From positions 8,200,501 through 8,264,500 of the forward strand of contig NZ_CP012670.1 of NCBI RefSeq assembly GCF_004135735.1: DNA of 64,000 nucleotides, in the 5' to 3' direction. Under the pieces are notes generated by a model. The model saw only the letters and a list, made by a program, of their open reading frames with translations. It was not told where the DNA came from and searched no databases. The translations under genes and the position numbers were made by a program. Every line of letters starts with the position of its first letter. The stretch's first letter is position 1. Shown piece by piece: positions 41,295 through 52,520 of the stretch. Source of the stretch: Sorangium cellulosum. GTDB lineage: Bacteria > Myxococcota_A > Polyangia > Polyangiales > Polyangiaceae.

Positions 41295-41840
41295 TCACGT
41301 CGCGGGCGTGAGGGGCTGCTCCTCGGTCGCCAGCGCGTCGACGTGGGGCATCCAGGGGATATCGGTGCTCCCGATGTCCAGCCCCGCCTGCGAGAGCAGG
41401 GTCGTGATCTGACCGCGGTGGTGCGTCTGGTGATTGAACATCTGCACGATCAGCACAAACATGGGGATACGGCGCGCGCGCCGGTAGACCGCGCTGCGGA
41501 GCGCGTAGGTGCCGGAGAGCGCCCCTTCCTCGAGGTCTCTGGCCCAGCCGAGGAGCAGGTCGTCGAAGCGCTCGCGCTCTGCTCGCATCGCCTCGAAGTC
41601 GTCGAAGAGCACGTCGCCGGGCCTGCCGATCGTGAGGTCCGAGCCGAGCAGCCCGAGCCGGATCAGGTACGCGCGGTCGGCCCACATCAGGTGGTTGAGC
41701 GTGCCGTGGATCGACCCGAAGAACGCGCCCCGGTCGCGCTTGCGCTCGTCGTCCGAGAGCCCGGCGCAGACCTCGAACATCCGGCGGTTCATCCAGGCGT
41801 TGTATTCGGCCATCAGGGTGACGTAGTCGTGCTGGTTCAT
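41295..41840 (-). CDS. DinB family protein
   Basis: 181 residues; GAGGAGA lies 7 nt before the ATG. It has the four-helix DinB/YfiT-like fold with metal-binding His positions in IHGTLNHLMWADRAYL and FNHQTHHRGQITTLLSQAG, and the start MAEYNAWMNRRMFEV. Family members bind Ni or Zn; some are thiol-dependent transferases. A role in DNA damage is known only from the B. subtilis expression pattern. No operon partner. Confidence 0.88.
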   Translation of the reverse strand: MNQHDYVTLMAEYNAWMNRRMFEVCAGLSDDERKRDRGAFFGSIHGTLNHLMWADRAYLIRLGLLGSDLTIGRPGDVLFDDFEAMRAERERFDDLLLGWARDLEEGALSGTYALRSAVYRRARRIPMFVLIVQMFNHQTHHRGQITTLLSQAGLDIGSTDIPWMPHVDALATEEQPLTPAT

Positions 41841-41913
41841 CCATTTCTCCTCGTTCGACGCGTACTGGAGCACACCCGCCGATCGCCGGCCGGGGAGGCG
41901 CGCCGGCCGGGGA

Positions 41914-42510
41914 TCACGGCCCGTTCATGCCCGGGCCGCGGCCGCGCCCCGCGATGTCCCACGCCGTCGTCACGGCCTCTTCCGGGCTCGCGACCGCCAC
42001 GATGCGGTCGGAGCGCCGCTCGTCCACGCGCTCGCCTGCGAGCTGTCGTGCCCAGCCTCCGCTCGTCGCGAGGGCGAGCAGCGGCTTGCCGAGCTGCCAG
42101 GCGATGGCGATCTCGCTGAGCGTCCCCGCGCCGCCATCCACGACCACGACGACGTCGGCCGCCGCGACGACGAGGATGTTGCGCCCGATCTGCAGCCCGG
42201 TCGGGATGACGATGTCCACGTACGGGTTCGCCGCGGACGCCTCGTAGCCTGGCAGGATCCCGAGCACGTCGCCCTCGCGCCAGGTCGCTGCCTCGCGGGC
42301 GCCGCGCGAGGCGGCGGCCATGACGCCGCCGAGCCCCCCGGTGACGATCCGGAACCCTGCCTCCACGGCGCGGCGACCGAGCTCGACGCACGCGGCCTCG
42401 GTCCCCGCGTCCAGCGCGAGGCCGTTGCCGATCACCGCGAGCACGGGGCGACGCGCCATGTAGGGCGCGATGTCCCTCCTCGTGTCCTCGTCTTCCCGCT
42501 CCTCGATCAT
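41914..42510 (-). CDS. TIGR00725-type SLOG nucleotide-binding protein
   Basis: 198 residues from the ATG at 42510 with GGAGAGG just before; a GTG at 42546 is an alternative. It is a Rossmann-like LOG/DprA-type domain: RPVLAVIGNG, FRIVTGGLGGVMAAASRGA, and VVVVVDGGAGTLSEIAIAWQ with the PGGxGT-like loop (GGAGT). SLOG proteins bind nucleotides or their derivatives; the cytokinin-activating LOG enzymes have a PGGxGTxxE motif, which is altered here. Its substrate is unknown. It follows DinB in direction but a separate role is likely. Confidence 0.85.
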   Translation of the reverse strand: MIEEREDEDTRRDIAPYMARRPVLAVIGNGLALDAGTEAACVELGRRAVEAGFRIVTGGLGGVMAAASRGAREAATWREGDVLGILPGYEASAANPYVDIVIPTGLQIGRNILVVAAADVVVVVDGGAGTLSEIAIAWQLGKPLLALATSGGWARQLAGERVDERRSDRIVAVASPEEAVTTAWDIAGRGRGPGMNGP

Positions 42511-42758
42511 CTCCTCTCCGCCCCGGGGTGTCGCTGTCCGCGACACGAAAGCCGGCTGATGAGCTGATCCTGCCCCGGAGCGCCGTGCCCGGAGCTCGCC
42601 GCGCGCGGCATCGAGCTAGCCCGTGCCGCCGCGTGGCGTCAAGGCTCCGCGCGGCGACGGAGCGCGGCCGGGGCGCGCCCCGGGACCTGCGCCGCGCCGG
42701 GGCGCGCGTCCCGACCGAGCCTTCGCGTCCGCGGGGCGCCCGCTCCCCGCGTCGGGCG

Positions 42759-44105
42759 CTACGGCGCCTTCGTGTACAGGGAGTCCACGGCGTCGGCCCA
42801 GAGCTTGTTCATGGCGATCCGTCCGGCGGGCGACGGGTGCACGTCGTCGTCCAAGAGGCCTTCCGGGTGGTCCTTGAACCAGGTGTACAGATCGGGCCCC
42901 GGCACGAGATCGTTCTGCGCGGTGAGCTCGTCGATCGCCTCGTTGAACACATCGAGCGCGTCATGAGCGCCGTCGGGCGCGTACGGAATGCGCGCGAGCA
43001 CCGGGACGCGCCCTGCTTCCTTGATCTTGTCGATCAGCGTTTGCAGGTTCTTCTTGAAGGTGCTCGGGTCGGTCTGGTCCCAGGAGTCGTTGGTGCCATA
43101 GCCGATGGCGAAGAAGCGGTAATCGGGGTTCATCTCCAGGACCTGATCGATGCGATCGAGCGCGCTCGGGCGATCGTCCGAGGCCTTGGTGAGCTCGCCC
43201 CCGATGCCGCCGTTGATCATCGCGGGATAGTACGCGGCGTGCGCCTCGTGGATGTTCTCCGCGAAGCTCGGCTGGGTGGCCGGGGTGTCGCGGTCATAGG
43301 CGAACGCCGTGATGCTGTCGCCGAGGAAGAACCACGTGTCCTCCGCGCCGTTTGAGATGTCGTGCACGTCGATCTCGTCGATCTGGACGCCGTTGTCGGA
43401 GACGTCGGGCGCCGCGGTCACGACGAGCCGCACCCAGCGCTGCCCGCTGAAGTCGAAGCTGTGGGCGCGCGTGCGGACCGGGTTGTCGGTCACGGTCGCG
43501 ACGGGAGTCCAGGTGCCGTCCGCGCCGTTCGTGGAGTCGCTGGAGGTCTCCACGCGGTAGGCGGCCGGGGCCCCGTACTGCACGTCGGTGTAGTTGTAGT
43601 TGTACGAGGCGGTCCAGCTCAGCAGCAGCCGCTCGAAGCCGTCGCCGACCTGGATCGCGACCCACGCGGGCTCCTCGGCGGTGGGCTTGCCCGCGCTCCA
43701 GTTCCCAGCGGATCGGTACTTGCCGTCGTTGATCATGGACGCCGTCCCCACCGACGCGAAGGCCGGCTTCCCGCGCGAGATGATGGGATTGGGCTGGATC
43801 GCCCCCGTCTCCGCGTCGCCCCCCCCTCCCCCCGCCCCCGGGTCGGCCCCGCCCGAGCCGCCCTCACCACCCGTACCGGCCCCGCCCGAGCCGCCTTCGC
43901 CGACCGTGTCGACCCCGCCCGAGCCGCCTTCACCCCCCGTGCCGCCCTCACCGACCGAGCCGACCGAGCCGCCCTCACCCCCCGTACCCGCGCTGGCGCT
44001 GCTCGTACCGCCGGAGCCGCTGTCATCGGAGCATGCCGACAGGAGCGCTGCCGTCCCCAGCGCGAAAGCAAGCGAGCCCCGTTGAAGAATTGAACGAAAT
44101 GCCAT
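42759..44105 (-). CDS. SGNH/GDSL hydrolase lipoprotein
   Basis: 448 residues from the ATG at 44105, with GGAGG 10 nt upstream. The lipobox is ALLSAC. Residues 25-95 are a Gly/Glu/Ser linker with GEGGSGG repeats. Residues 105-250 resemble a carbohydrate-binding discoidin-like module (WVAIQVGDGFERLLLSW, RWVRLVVTA, IDEIDVHD). The SGNH hydrolase follows with block I FFLGDSITAF, a GGIGGE Gly, GYGTND (Asn) and DDDVHPSPAG with the Asp-His pair. It is probably an esterase on plant or microbial polysaccharides, consistent with the xylan theme. Confidence 0.88.
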   Translation of the reverse strand: MAFRSILQRGSLAFALGTAALLSACSDDSGSGGTSSASAGTGGEGGSVGSVGEGGTGGEGGSGGVDTVGEGGSGGAGTGGEGGSGGADPGAGGGGGDAETGAIQPNPIISRGKPAFASVGTASMINDGKYRSAGNWSAGKPTAEEPAWVAIQVGDGFERLLLSWTASYNYNYTDVQYGAPAAYRVETSSDSTNGADGTWTPVATVTDNPVRTRAHSFDFSGQRWVRLVVTAAPDVSDNGVQIDEIDVHDISNGAEDTWFFLGDSITAFAYDRDTPATQPSFAENIHEAHAAYYPAMINGGIGGELTKASDDRPSALDRIDQVLEMNPDYRFFAIGYGTNDSWDQTDPSTFKKNLQTLIDKIKEAGRVPVLARIPYAPDGAHDALDVFNEAIDELTAQNDLVPGPDLYTWFKDHPEGLLDDDVHPSPAGRIAMNKLWADAVDSLYTKAP

Positions 44106-44189
44106 TGTCGATTGACCTCCAGCCGCGGGCACTCTGGAGCATCGTGGCCCGGCGTTCAACAAGAGCCAACCCGGGACACCCGCCTGCCC

Positions 44190-45809
<1,620 letters not shown>

Positions 45810-45816
45810 AGAAGGA

Positions 45817-45835
45817 TGTATAGTCACCCTATACA
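45817..45835. promoter_or_regulatory. Inverted repeat, probable RtcR activator site
   Basis: TGTATAG-N5-CTATACA: perfect 7-bp arms with spacer tcacc. It lies 60 bp upstream of the -24 box of rtcB and 8 bp from the rtcR start. That suits an enhancer for rtcBA and a self-control site for rtcR. Confidence 0.7.
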
Positions 45836-45894
45836 CGAGGATAAACGCCGCGGCCAGCGGCCCGCGATCGCCGGGGATCCCGGCGCGCCCCGGG

Positions 45895-45909
45895 TGGCAC
45901 GCGCCGTGC
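45895..45909 (+). promoter_or_regulatory. Sigma-54 promoter of rtcBA
   Basis: TGGCACGCGCCGTGC: matches TGGCACG-N4-TTGC at every fixed base but one (G for the first T of the -12 box), with exact spacing. It is 68 bp before the rtcB ATG. Together with RtcR this predicts sigma-54 control. Confidence 0.75.
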
Positions 45910-45976
45910 GATGCGGTGCCGTGTCGCGCGGCGCGCCGGCCCGCCGGCGCAACCCCCTCTGCCTGGAGATGCCATC

Positions 45977-47203
<1,227 letters not shown>

Positions 47204-47269
47204 GCCGGGGCCCGGCGCCGTGGTATCGCTCATCGGGCGGTATCGCTCATCCAGGGAGAGTCGACTGCC

Positions 47270-48289
47270 ATGCTGACCATCGATGGATCCTTCGGCGAGG
47301 GAGGGGGCCAGATCCTCCGCACGACGCTCGGCCTCTCGCTGATCACGCAGACGCCCGTCCGGATCACCTCGATCCGCAAGGGCCGCGCGCGCCCGGGGCT
47401 CCTGCGGCAGCACCTCACCGCGGTGCAGGCCGCGGCCCAGGTCGGCCGCGCCGAGGTGACGGGCGCGGCGCTCGGATCGCAGGAGCTCGAGTTCCGGCCG
47501 ACGGCGATCGCGCCGGGCGAGCACGCCTTCCGGGTCGGCAGCGCGGGGAGCACGACGCTCGTGCTCCAGACCGTGCTGCCCGCGCTGCTCCGCGCGGGCG
47601 CGCCGTCGACGCTCACGCTGGAGGGCGGCACGCACAACCCCATGGCGCCGCCGTTCGATTTCCTGGACCTCGCGTACCTGCCGCTCGTGCGGCGGATGGG
47701 GCCGGACGTCCGGGCCACGCTCGTCTCGCCGGGCTTCTACCCGGCCGGCGGCGGGCGCGTCCGGGTCTCGATCACGCCGGCGCCGGCGCTCGCGCCGCTC
47801 GAGCTGCTCTCGCGCGGCGAGATCGTGCGCCAGAGGGCCGTCGCGACGGTCTCGAACCTCCCGGGCTCCGTCGCCACGCGCGAGCTCGACGCGGCGGCGG
47901 CGGTGCTCGGCTGGGCGCCCGCGTGCTTCGCGCCGAGCGTGCTCTCCGGAGGCCACGGGCCGGGCAACGTGCTCACGATCGTCGTGGAGAGCGAGCGCGT
48001 GACCGAGGTGTTCACCGGGTTCGGCGTGAAGGGCGTGCGCGCCGAGTCGGTCGCCCAGAAGGCCGCCGAGGAGGCGCGCGACTACCTCGAGGCCGGCGTC
48101 CCGGTGGGCGAGCACCTCGCCGATCAGCTGCTCTTGCCGATCGCGCTCGCCGGGCGCGGCGCCATCCGGACGGTGCGGCCGTCGTCGCACGCGACGACCC
48201 AACTGCGCCTGCTCGGCGAGCTGCTCGGGATCCGCGCCTCGGTCGAGCAGATCTCCGAGCGCGCGTGGCACGTCGAGATCGGGCGCTGA
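47270..48289 (+). CDS. rtcA: RNA 3'-terminal phosphate cyclase
   Basis: 339 residues, 66 bp after rtcB. It turns RNA 3'-phosphate into a 2',3'-cyclic phosphate using ATP. Family blocks: IDGSFGEGGGQILRTTLGLS, IRKGRARPGLLRQHLTAVQA, SAGSTTLVLQTVLPALL, GGTHNPMAPPFDFL, and RPSSHATTQLRLL with the catalytic His that takes AMP. A short direct repeat (cggtatcgctcat, twice) lies in the gap to rtcB. It forms the RNA repair unit with RtcB. Confidence 0.96.
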   Translation: MLTIDGSFGEGGGQILRTTLGLSLITQTPVRITSIRKGRARPGLLRQHLTAVQAAAQVGRAEVTGAALGSQELEFRPTAIAPGEHAFRVGSAGSTTLVLQTVLPALLRAGAPSTLTLEGGTHNPMAPPFDFLDLAYLPLVRRMGPDVRATLVSPGFYPAGGGRVRVSITPAPALAPLELLSRGEIVRQRAVATVSNLPGSVATRELDAAAAVLGWAPACFAPSVLSGGHGPGNVLTIVVESERVTEVFTGFGVKGVRAESVAQKAAEEARDYLEAGVPVGEHLADQLLLPIALAGRGAIRTVRPSSHATTQLRLLGELLGIRASVEQISERAWHVEIGR

Positions 48290-48463
48290 CGGGCGGCGGC
48301 GGCGCGCGATCTCGCGCCGCGCGGCGGGCCCTGGGCGGATTGACGCCGGCGTCCCGGTCGTGCCACATCACGGCGTGCGCGCGGCGCGCGCGATCCTCGC
48401 GGCGCTGTCACGACCGCGGCGCGCGGCGCGCATCCGGACAGGCCCGACGCGGAAGGCGAGACG

Positions 48464-49399
48464 ATGGCGAAGCGCGATTACCTCAAGATGACCGACATGA
48501 CCCTGGCCGAGGCGCACCGCGTGCTCCGGCTCGCCGCTCGCCTGAAGGAGGAGCCGAAGGGGCGGCGCACAACGCTGCTCGCCGGCCGCTCCATCGCGGT
48601 CGTCCTGGAGAAGGCGAGCACGCGCACGCGGGTGTCGTTCGAGGTGGGGATCGCGCAGCTCGGCGCGCATCCGGTGGTGCTCAGCACCCAGGGCAGCCAG
48701 CTCGCGCGCGGCGAGCCGATCCGGGACACGGCGCGCGTGCTCGCCCGCTACTGCGACGCGATCGCGTTCCGCACGTCCACGACCGCGCGGCTGCTCGAGA
48801 TGGCGGAGGCGAGCGTGCCCGTGATCAACGCGCTCTCGGACGACGGCCACCCGGTGCAGGTGCTCACCGACGTCTTCACGATCGAGGAGGCGCTCGCGGC
48901 GAGCGGCGACCGGAGCGGCATCGCCGGCCGGCGCATCGCGTTCATCGGCGACTGCGCGAGCAACATGGGGCGCTCCTGGCTCGAGGCGGCGCAGCTCTTC
49001 GACTTCCACCTCGTGCTCGCCGGGCCGGAGGGGTACATGCCGCCGGAGGACGAGATCGCGCGGGCGCGGGCGACGGGGCACGTGACCCTCGCGAGCGATC
49101 CGCGCGAGGGCGCGGCGGGCGCGGACGTGGTGAACACCGACGTGTGGGCGAGCATGAACCACGAGGGCGAGGCGGAGCGGCGCCGCGCCGCGTTCGCGGG
49201 GTGGACGGTGAACGCGGGGGTGCTCGAGGAGGCGGCGCCGCACGCGATCGTGCTCCACTGCCTGCCGGCGCACCGGGGCGAGGAGATCGACGACGAGACG
49301 CTGGAAGGGCCGCGCTCGCGGGTGTGGGACCAGGCCGAGAACCGGCTGCACGTGCAGAAGGCGCTGCTGCTCTGGCTGCTCGGCGTCGAGCTCGCCTGA
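48464..49399 (+). CDS. argF: Ornithine carbamoyltransferase
   Basis: 311 residues; GGAAGGCGAG precedes the ATG. Carbamoyl-phosphate site STRTR at 52-56, then HPVVLSTQGSQLARGEPIRD and HPVQVLTDVFTIEE (substrate loop). IAFIGDCASNMGRSWLEAAQ is the second domain, and the ornithine-binding HCLPAHRGEEI is near the end. It makes citrulline in arginine synthesis in the cytoplasm. VWASMNHEGE replaces the more usual VWxSMGxE, so a related transcarbamylase (for example acting on acetylornithine) is possible but less likely. No other arg gene is adjacent. Confidence 0.88.
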   Translation: MAKRDYLKMTDMTLAEAHRVLRLAARLKEEPKGRRTTLLAGRSIAVVLEKASTRTRVSFEVGIAQLGAHPVVLSTQGSQLARGEPIRDTARVLARYCDAIAFRTSTTARLLEMAEASVPVINALSDDGHPVQVLTDVFTIEEALAASGDRSGIAGRRIAFIGDCASNMGRSWLEAAQLFDFHLVLAGPEGYMPPEDEIARARATGHVTLASDPREGAAGADVVNTDVWASMNHEGEAERRRAAFAGWTVNAGVLEEAAPHAIVLHCLPAHRGEEIDDETLEGPRSRVWDQAENRLHVQKALLLWLLGVELA

Positions 49400-49520
49400 T
49401 CGCGAGGATCCCTCCCAGGCAAGCGCGGCTCTGTACCGCGATGTCGACTACGACCGTCCGGCGCCGCCGCGCCCAGACGCTCTGCGCAGGAGCGCTCCGG
49501 TCCCGGGGACGCCCCGGAGC

Positions 49521-51515
49521 TCACGCTCGCCCGGCGAGCCCCGCGATCACCCCGATGAGGTCGGAAGGATCGATCGGCTTCGCGACGTGCCGCTGAAACC
49601 CGGCGGAGAGCGCCCGCCGTCGATCCTCGACGCGGGCGTAGGCGGTCAGGGCGACCGCGGGGATCCTCCGGATCTCGTCCCGACCCGAGGCGCGCACCCG
49701 CTCGATGAGCGTGTAGCCGCTCTCTTCCGGCATCCCGATGTCGCTGACCAGGACGTCCGGGCGCTCCTGCGCAAGCACGCGCAGGGCCTCGCTCACCTGG
49801 GCCGCCGTGGTGACCCGCGCGCCGGCCTGCTCGAGCACGAACGCGATGAGCTCGCGGGCGTCCGGCTCGTCCTCGACCAGGAGGATGTGCACACCGCTCA
49901 GCGAGGTCGACGCGACGTCATCGAGCGCATGGCCCGCGCCCCCGGGCGGCGAGGTCGCGGGGGCCTGCCAGGACCCGGCCTTGACGGGGAGCGTCACCGT
50001 GAACGTCGCCCCGCGCCCCGCGCCCTCGCTCTCCGCTTCCACCGCGCCGCCGTGCAGCTCGACCAGGTGACGGACGATCGAGAGCCCCAGGCCGAGCCCG
50101 CCGTGCGCCCTCGAAGGCGAGGAGTCGCCCTGGCGGAACCGGTCGAACACATAGGGCAAGAACGCGCGATCGATGCCCTTGCCGGTGTCCGTGACCGAGA
50201 TCGCGACCTGGGCGCCGGCGCGCCTCGCCCGGACCGCGACGCGGCCCCGCTTCGGGGTGAACTTCACCGCGTTCGAGAGCAGGTTCCACAGGACCTGCTG
50301 GAGGCGATCCCGGTCGCCGCTCACGCGGCCGAGATCCTCGTCGAGCTCGACGCAGACCTCGACGTCCTTCGCGCTCGCCGTGGGCGTGATGGTGTCGACC
50401 GCGGCGGCGATCACGGCCGCGACGTCCACGGGGTGCGTGCTGAGCCGCACCTTGCCCGTGATGATCCGCGAGACCATGAGGATGTCGTCGACGATCTGCG
50501 CCTGCGCCTGGGCGCTCCGCTCGATCGCCGCCATGCCCTGCTGGAGGCGCTCCGGGTCGAGCTTCCGCTCCTTGATCAGCCGCGCCCAGCCCAGGATCGC
50601 GGTGAGCGGCGTCCGCAGCTCGTGCGAGACGATCGCGAGGAACTCGTCCTTGATGCGGTTGGCCTCCTCGGCCCGGAGGCGGTCCCCCTCGGACTGGGCG
50701 AGCGCCCGCTGCTCGCGGCGGAGCAGCTCCGTGCGCTCCTCCTCGAGCTGCTTCAGCCCGGTGATGTCGACGACGGCGCCCGTCAAGAACAGCGCGGCGC
50801 CCTGCGGATCGCAGATGATGCGCCCGCGATCATGCACCCACCGGATCGACCCGTCCGGGCGGACGATGCGATGGATGATGTCGTACACGCACCGCTCGTT
50901 GACGCATCGCCGGTGCATGTCGATCACGGCGTCGCGGTCTTCCGGGTGGACGCGGCTCATCCAGTCGCTGACGTCCTGGGTGGTCTCGATCTCCTCCAGG
51001 CCGAGGATGCGGTTCAGGCTCGCGTCCCGCGTGTCGAACCACGTCCCCAGGTCGATGCGCCACGTGCCCACGTCCGCCGCCCACGTGGCGAGCCGGAGCC
51101 GGTCCTCCCGGTCCCGGAGCGCGCTCTCCATCTGGAAGCGCTCGGTCAGATCGACCAGCGAGCCGACCACGCGGATCGCCGTGCCGCCCGCGTCGCGGAG
51201 CACGTAGGCGCGGTCGAACACGCGAGCGAGGGAGCCGTCGCCCCGGTAGACGCGGTAATGATCCGACCAGCCGTCGCCCTCGCCGCGGACGACCTCGTCG
51301 ATGCCGCGCACCACGCGGTCGCGATCCTCGGGGTGAATCCGATCCGTCCACCAGGAGCCGGCAGGCTCGACCTGCTCGGGCGCGTAGCGGAACACCTCGT
51401 AAAACGTCGGGTTGCGCTCGACCTGGTCCGTCCGGAGGTCCCAGTCCCAGATCGCATCCTTGATGGCGCGCGCGACGAGTCGATAGCGCTCGCGCTGGAC
51501 GTCGACCTCATCCAT
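49521..51515 (-). CDS. Hybrid sensor histidine kinase, PAS-PAS-HisKA-HATPase-REC
   Basis: 664 residues from the ATG at 51515; no ribosome site is evident. Two PAS/PAC units occupy about 15-125 and 140-255 (AIWDWDLRTDQVERNPTFYE, WWTDRIHPEDRDRVVRGIDE; GTWRIDLGTWF, MSRVHPEDRDAVIDMH). HisKA has His298 in AIVSHELRTPLTAIL. The ATPase has QVLWNLLSNAVKFTP (N box), DTGKGID (G1) and GGLGLGLSIVRHLV (G2). The C-terminal receiver begins HILLVEDEPDA with the phospho-Asp in VLVSDIGMP. It has no membrane helix, so it is a cytoplasmic sensor. No partner regulator is adjacent. Confidence 0.95.
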   Translation of the reverse strand: MDEVDVQRERYRLVARAIKDAIWDWDLRTDQVERNPTFYEVFRYAPEQVEPAGSWWTDRIHPEDRDRVVRGIDEVVRGEGDGWSDHYRVYRGDGSLARVFDRAYVLRDAGGTAIRVVGSLVDLTERFQMESALRDREDRLRLATWAADVGTWRIDLGTWFDTRDASLNRILGLEEIETTQDVSDWMSRVHPEDRDAVIDMHRRCVNERCVYDIIHRIVRPDGSIRWVHDRGRIICDPQGAALFLTGAVVDITGLKQLEEERTELLRREQRALAQSEGDRLRAEEANRIKDEFLAIVSHELRTPLTAILGWARLIKERKLDPERLQQGMAAIERSAQAQAQIVDDILMVSRIITGKVRLSTHPVDVAAVIAAAVDTITPTASAKDVEVCVELDEDLGRVSGDRDRLQQVLWNLLSNAVKFTPKRGRVAVRARRAGAQVAISVTDTGKGIDRAFLPYVFDRFRQGDSSPSRAHGGLGLGLSIVRHLVELHGGAVEAESEGAGRGATFTVTLPVKAGSWQAPATSPPGGAGHALDDVASTSLSGVHILLVEDEPDARELIAFVLEQAGARVTTAAQVSEALRVLAQERPDVLVSDIGMPEESGYTLIERVRASGRDEIRRIPAVALTAYARVEDRRRALSAGFQRHVAKPIDPSDLIGVIAGLAGRA

Positions 51516-51949
51516 GCGCGCCGCGCGCGCCCTGCACGACGGCTGCTCTCGATTGACCTTGTTCACGGCGTCCTCGGCCGGTCCCCGCGCCCTCGCGCCC
51601 GCCCGGGGCCGAGGGCCCGGGGCCGCCTTCCGGCGTGCGCTGGGAGCGCGCCCGGCCAGCCTCGGCTTGAGGATCGAGACATTGGAGCAAACAAACCCCG
51701 GTCGCACCGGGCAGGCCCCCGCTGGAGCACGGTCCCTTCGGAGCGCACCGAGGTCGGGGTACGCAGGGTGCCGGGTGAACCCCTGGTATAAGCGCGCGCG
51801 GACCTGCCGACCACCCTGGTTGCGCGCCGCCAGCGCGCGGCGGGCAGCGCGACGCGCGGACGGGCAGCGCGATGCGCGGACGGGCAGCGCGCCGGCCGGA
51901 CGCAGGATAGTTGGCCCGGTCTCCGGATTCCTGCGCAATCACGCGCCGC

Positions 51950-52504
51950 GTGGAGCTCCGCGACCTACCGCCCGAGGTGCTCCTGGCCGCGGCCGGCGTG
52001 GCGCTCTCGTTCGGGCTCGTCCAGACGCTCCGCCTCGCGTGGCAGCGCGCCCGGCAGCGGCGCCGGCTCGATCGCTCCCGGCAGCAGGGCGCCGCGGGAG
52101 AGGCCCGCGCCGAGGCGCTGCTCTGCGAGCTCGGCTACACCATCCTCGGCCGGCAGGTCGCGGTGTCGTACGGCGTCCAGATCGACGGCGAGCCCGTCAC
52201 CGTCGGCCTCCGCGCCGACTACGTCGTGTCGCAGGGCGACAGGCGGTACGTCGCGGAGGTGAAGACCGGCCGGCTCGCGCCGCGCATCGACACGCCCGCG
52301 ACGCGGCGGCAGCTGCTCGAGTACCGCCTCGCGTTCGACGTCGACGGGGTCCTCCTGGTCGACGCGGACACCCGCCGGGTGCGCTCCGTCGTGTTCCCGC
52401 TCCCCGCCGGCCACGCGGCGCGCGAGGCGCCCCTCGCGCGCCTCGCGTGGTTCGTGGCAGCGGTCGTGCTGGGCGTGATGGCCGCGATGGCGGCGCAGCG
52501 GTGA
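51950..52504 (+). CDS. Membrane-anchored PD-(D/E)XK-like protein
   Basis: 184 residues from a GTG; a TTG at 51911 could be used. It has a hydrophobic N-terminal helix (VLLAAAGVALSFGLVQTL) and a C-terminal helix (LAWFVAAVVLGVMAAMA). Between them, EARAEALLCELGYTILGRQV, then LRADYVVSQGD and RYVAEVKTGRLA give an E...D...ExK arrangement typical of restriction-endonuclease-like folds. The last part, RRQLLEYRLAFDVDGVLLVD, fits the core. It could be an inner-membrane nuclease or a structural relative. No known family assigned. Confidence 0.65.
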   Translation: MELRDLPPEVLLAAAGVALSFGLVQTLRLAWQRARQRRRLDRSRQQGAAGEARAEALLCELGYTILGRQVAVSYGVQIDGEPVTVGLRADYVVSQGDRRYVAEVKTGRLAPRIDTPATRRQLLEYRLAFDVDGVLLVDADTRRVRSVVFPLPAGHAAREAPLARLAWFVAAVVLGVMAAMAAQR

Positions 52505-52520
52505 CGGGGCGAGGTGGGCG

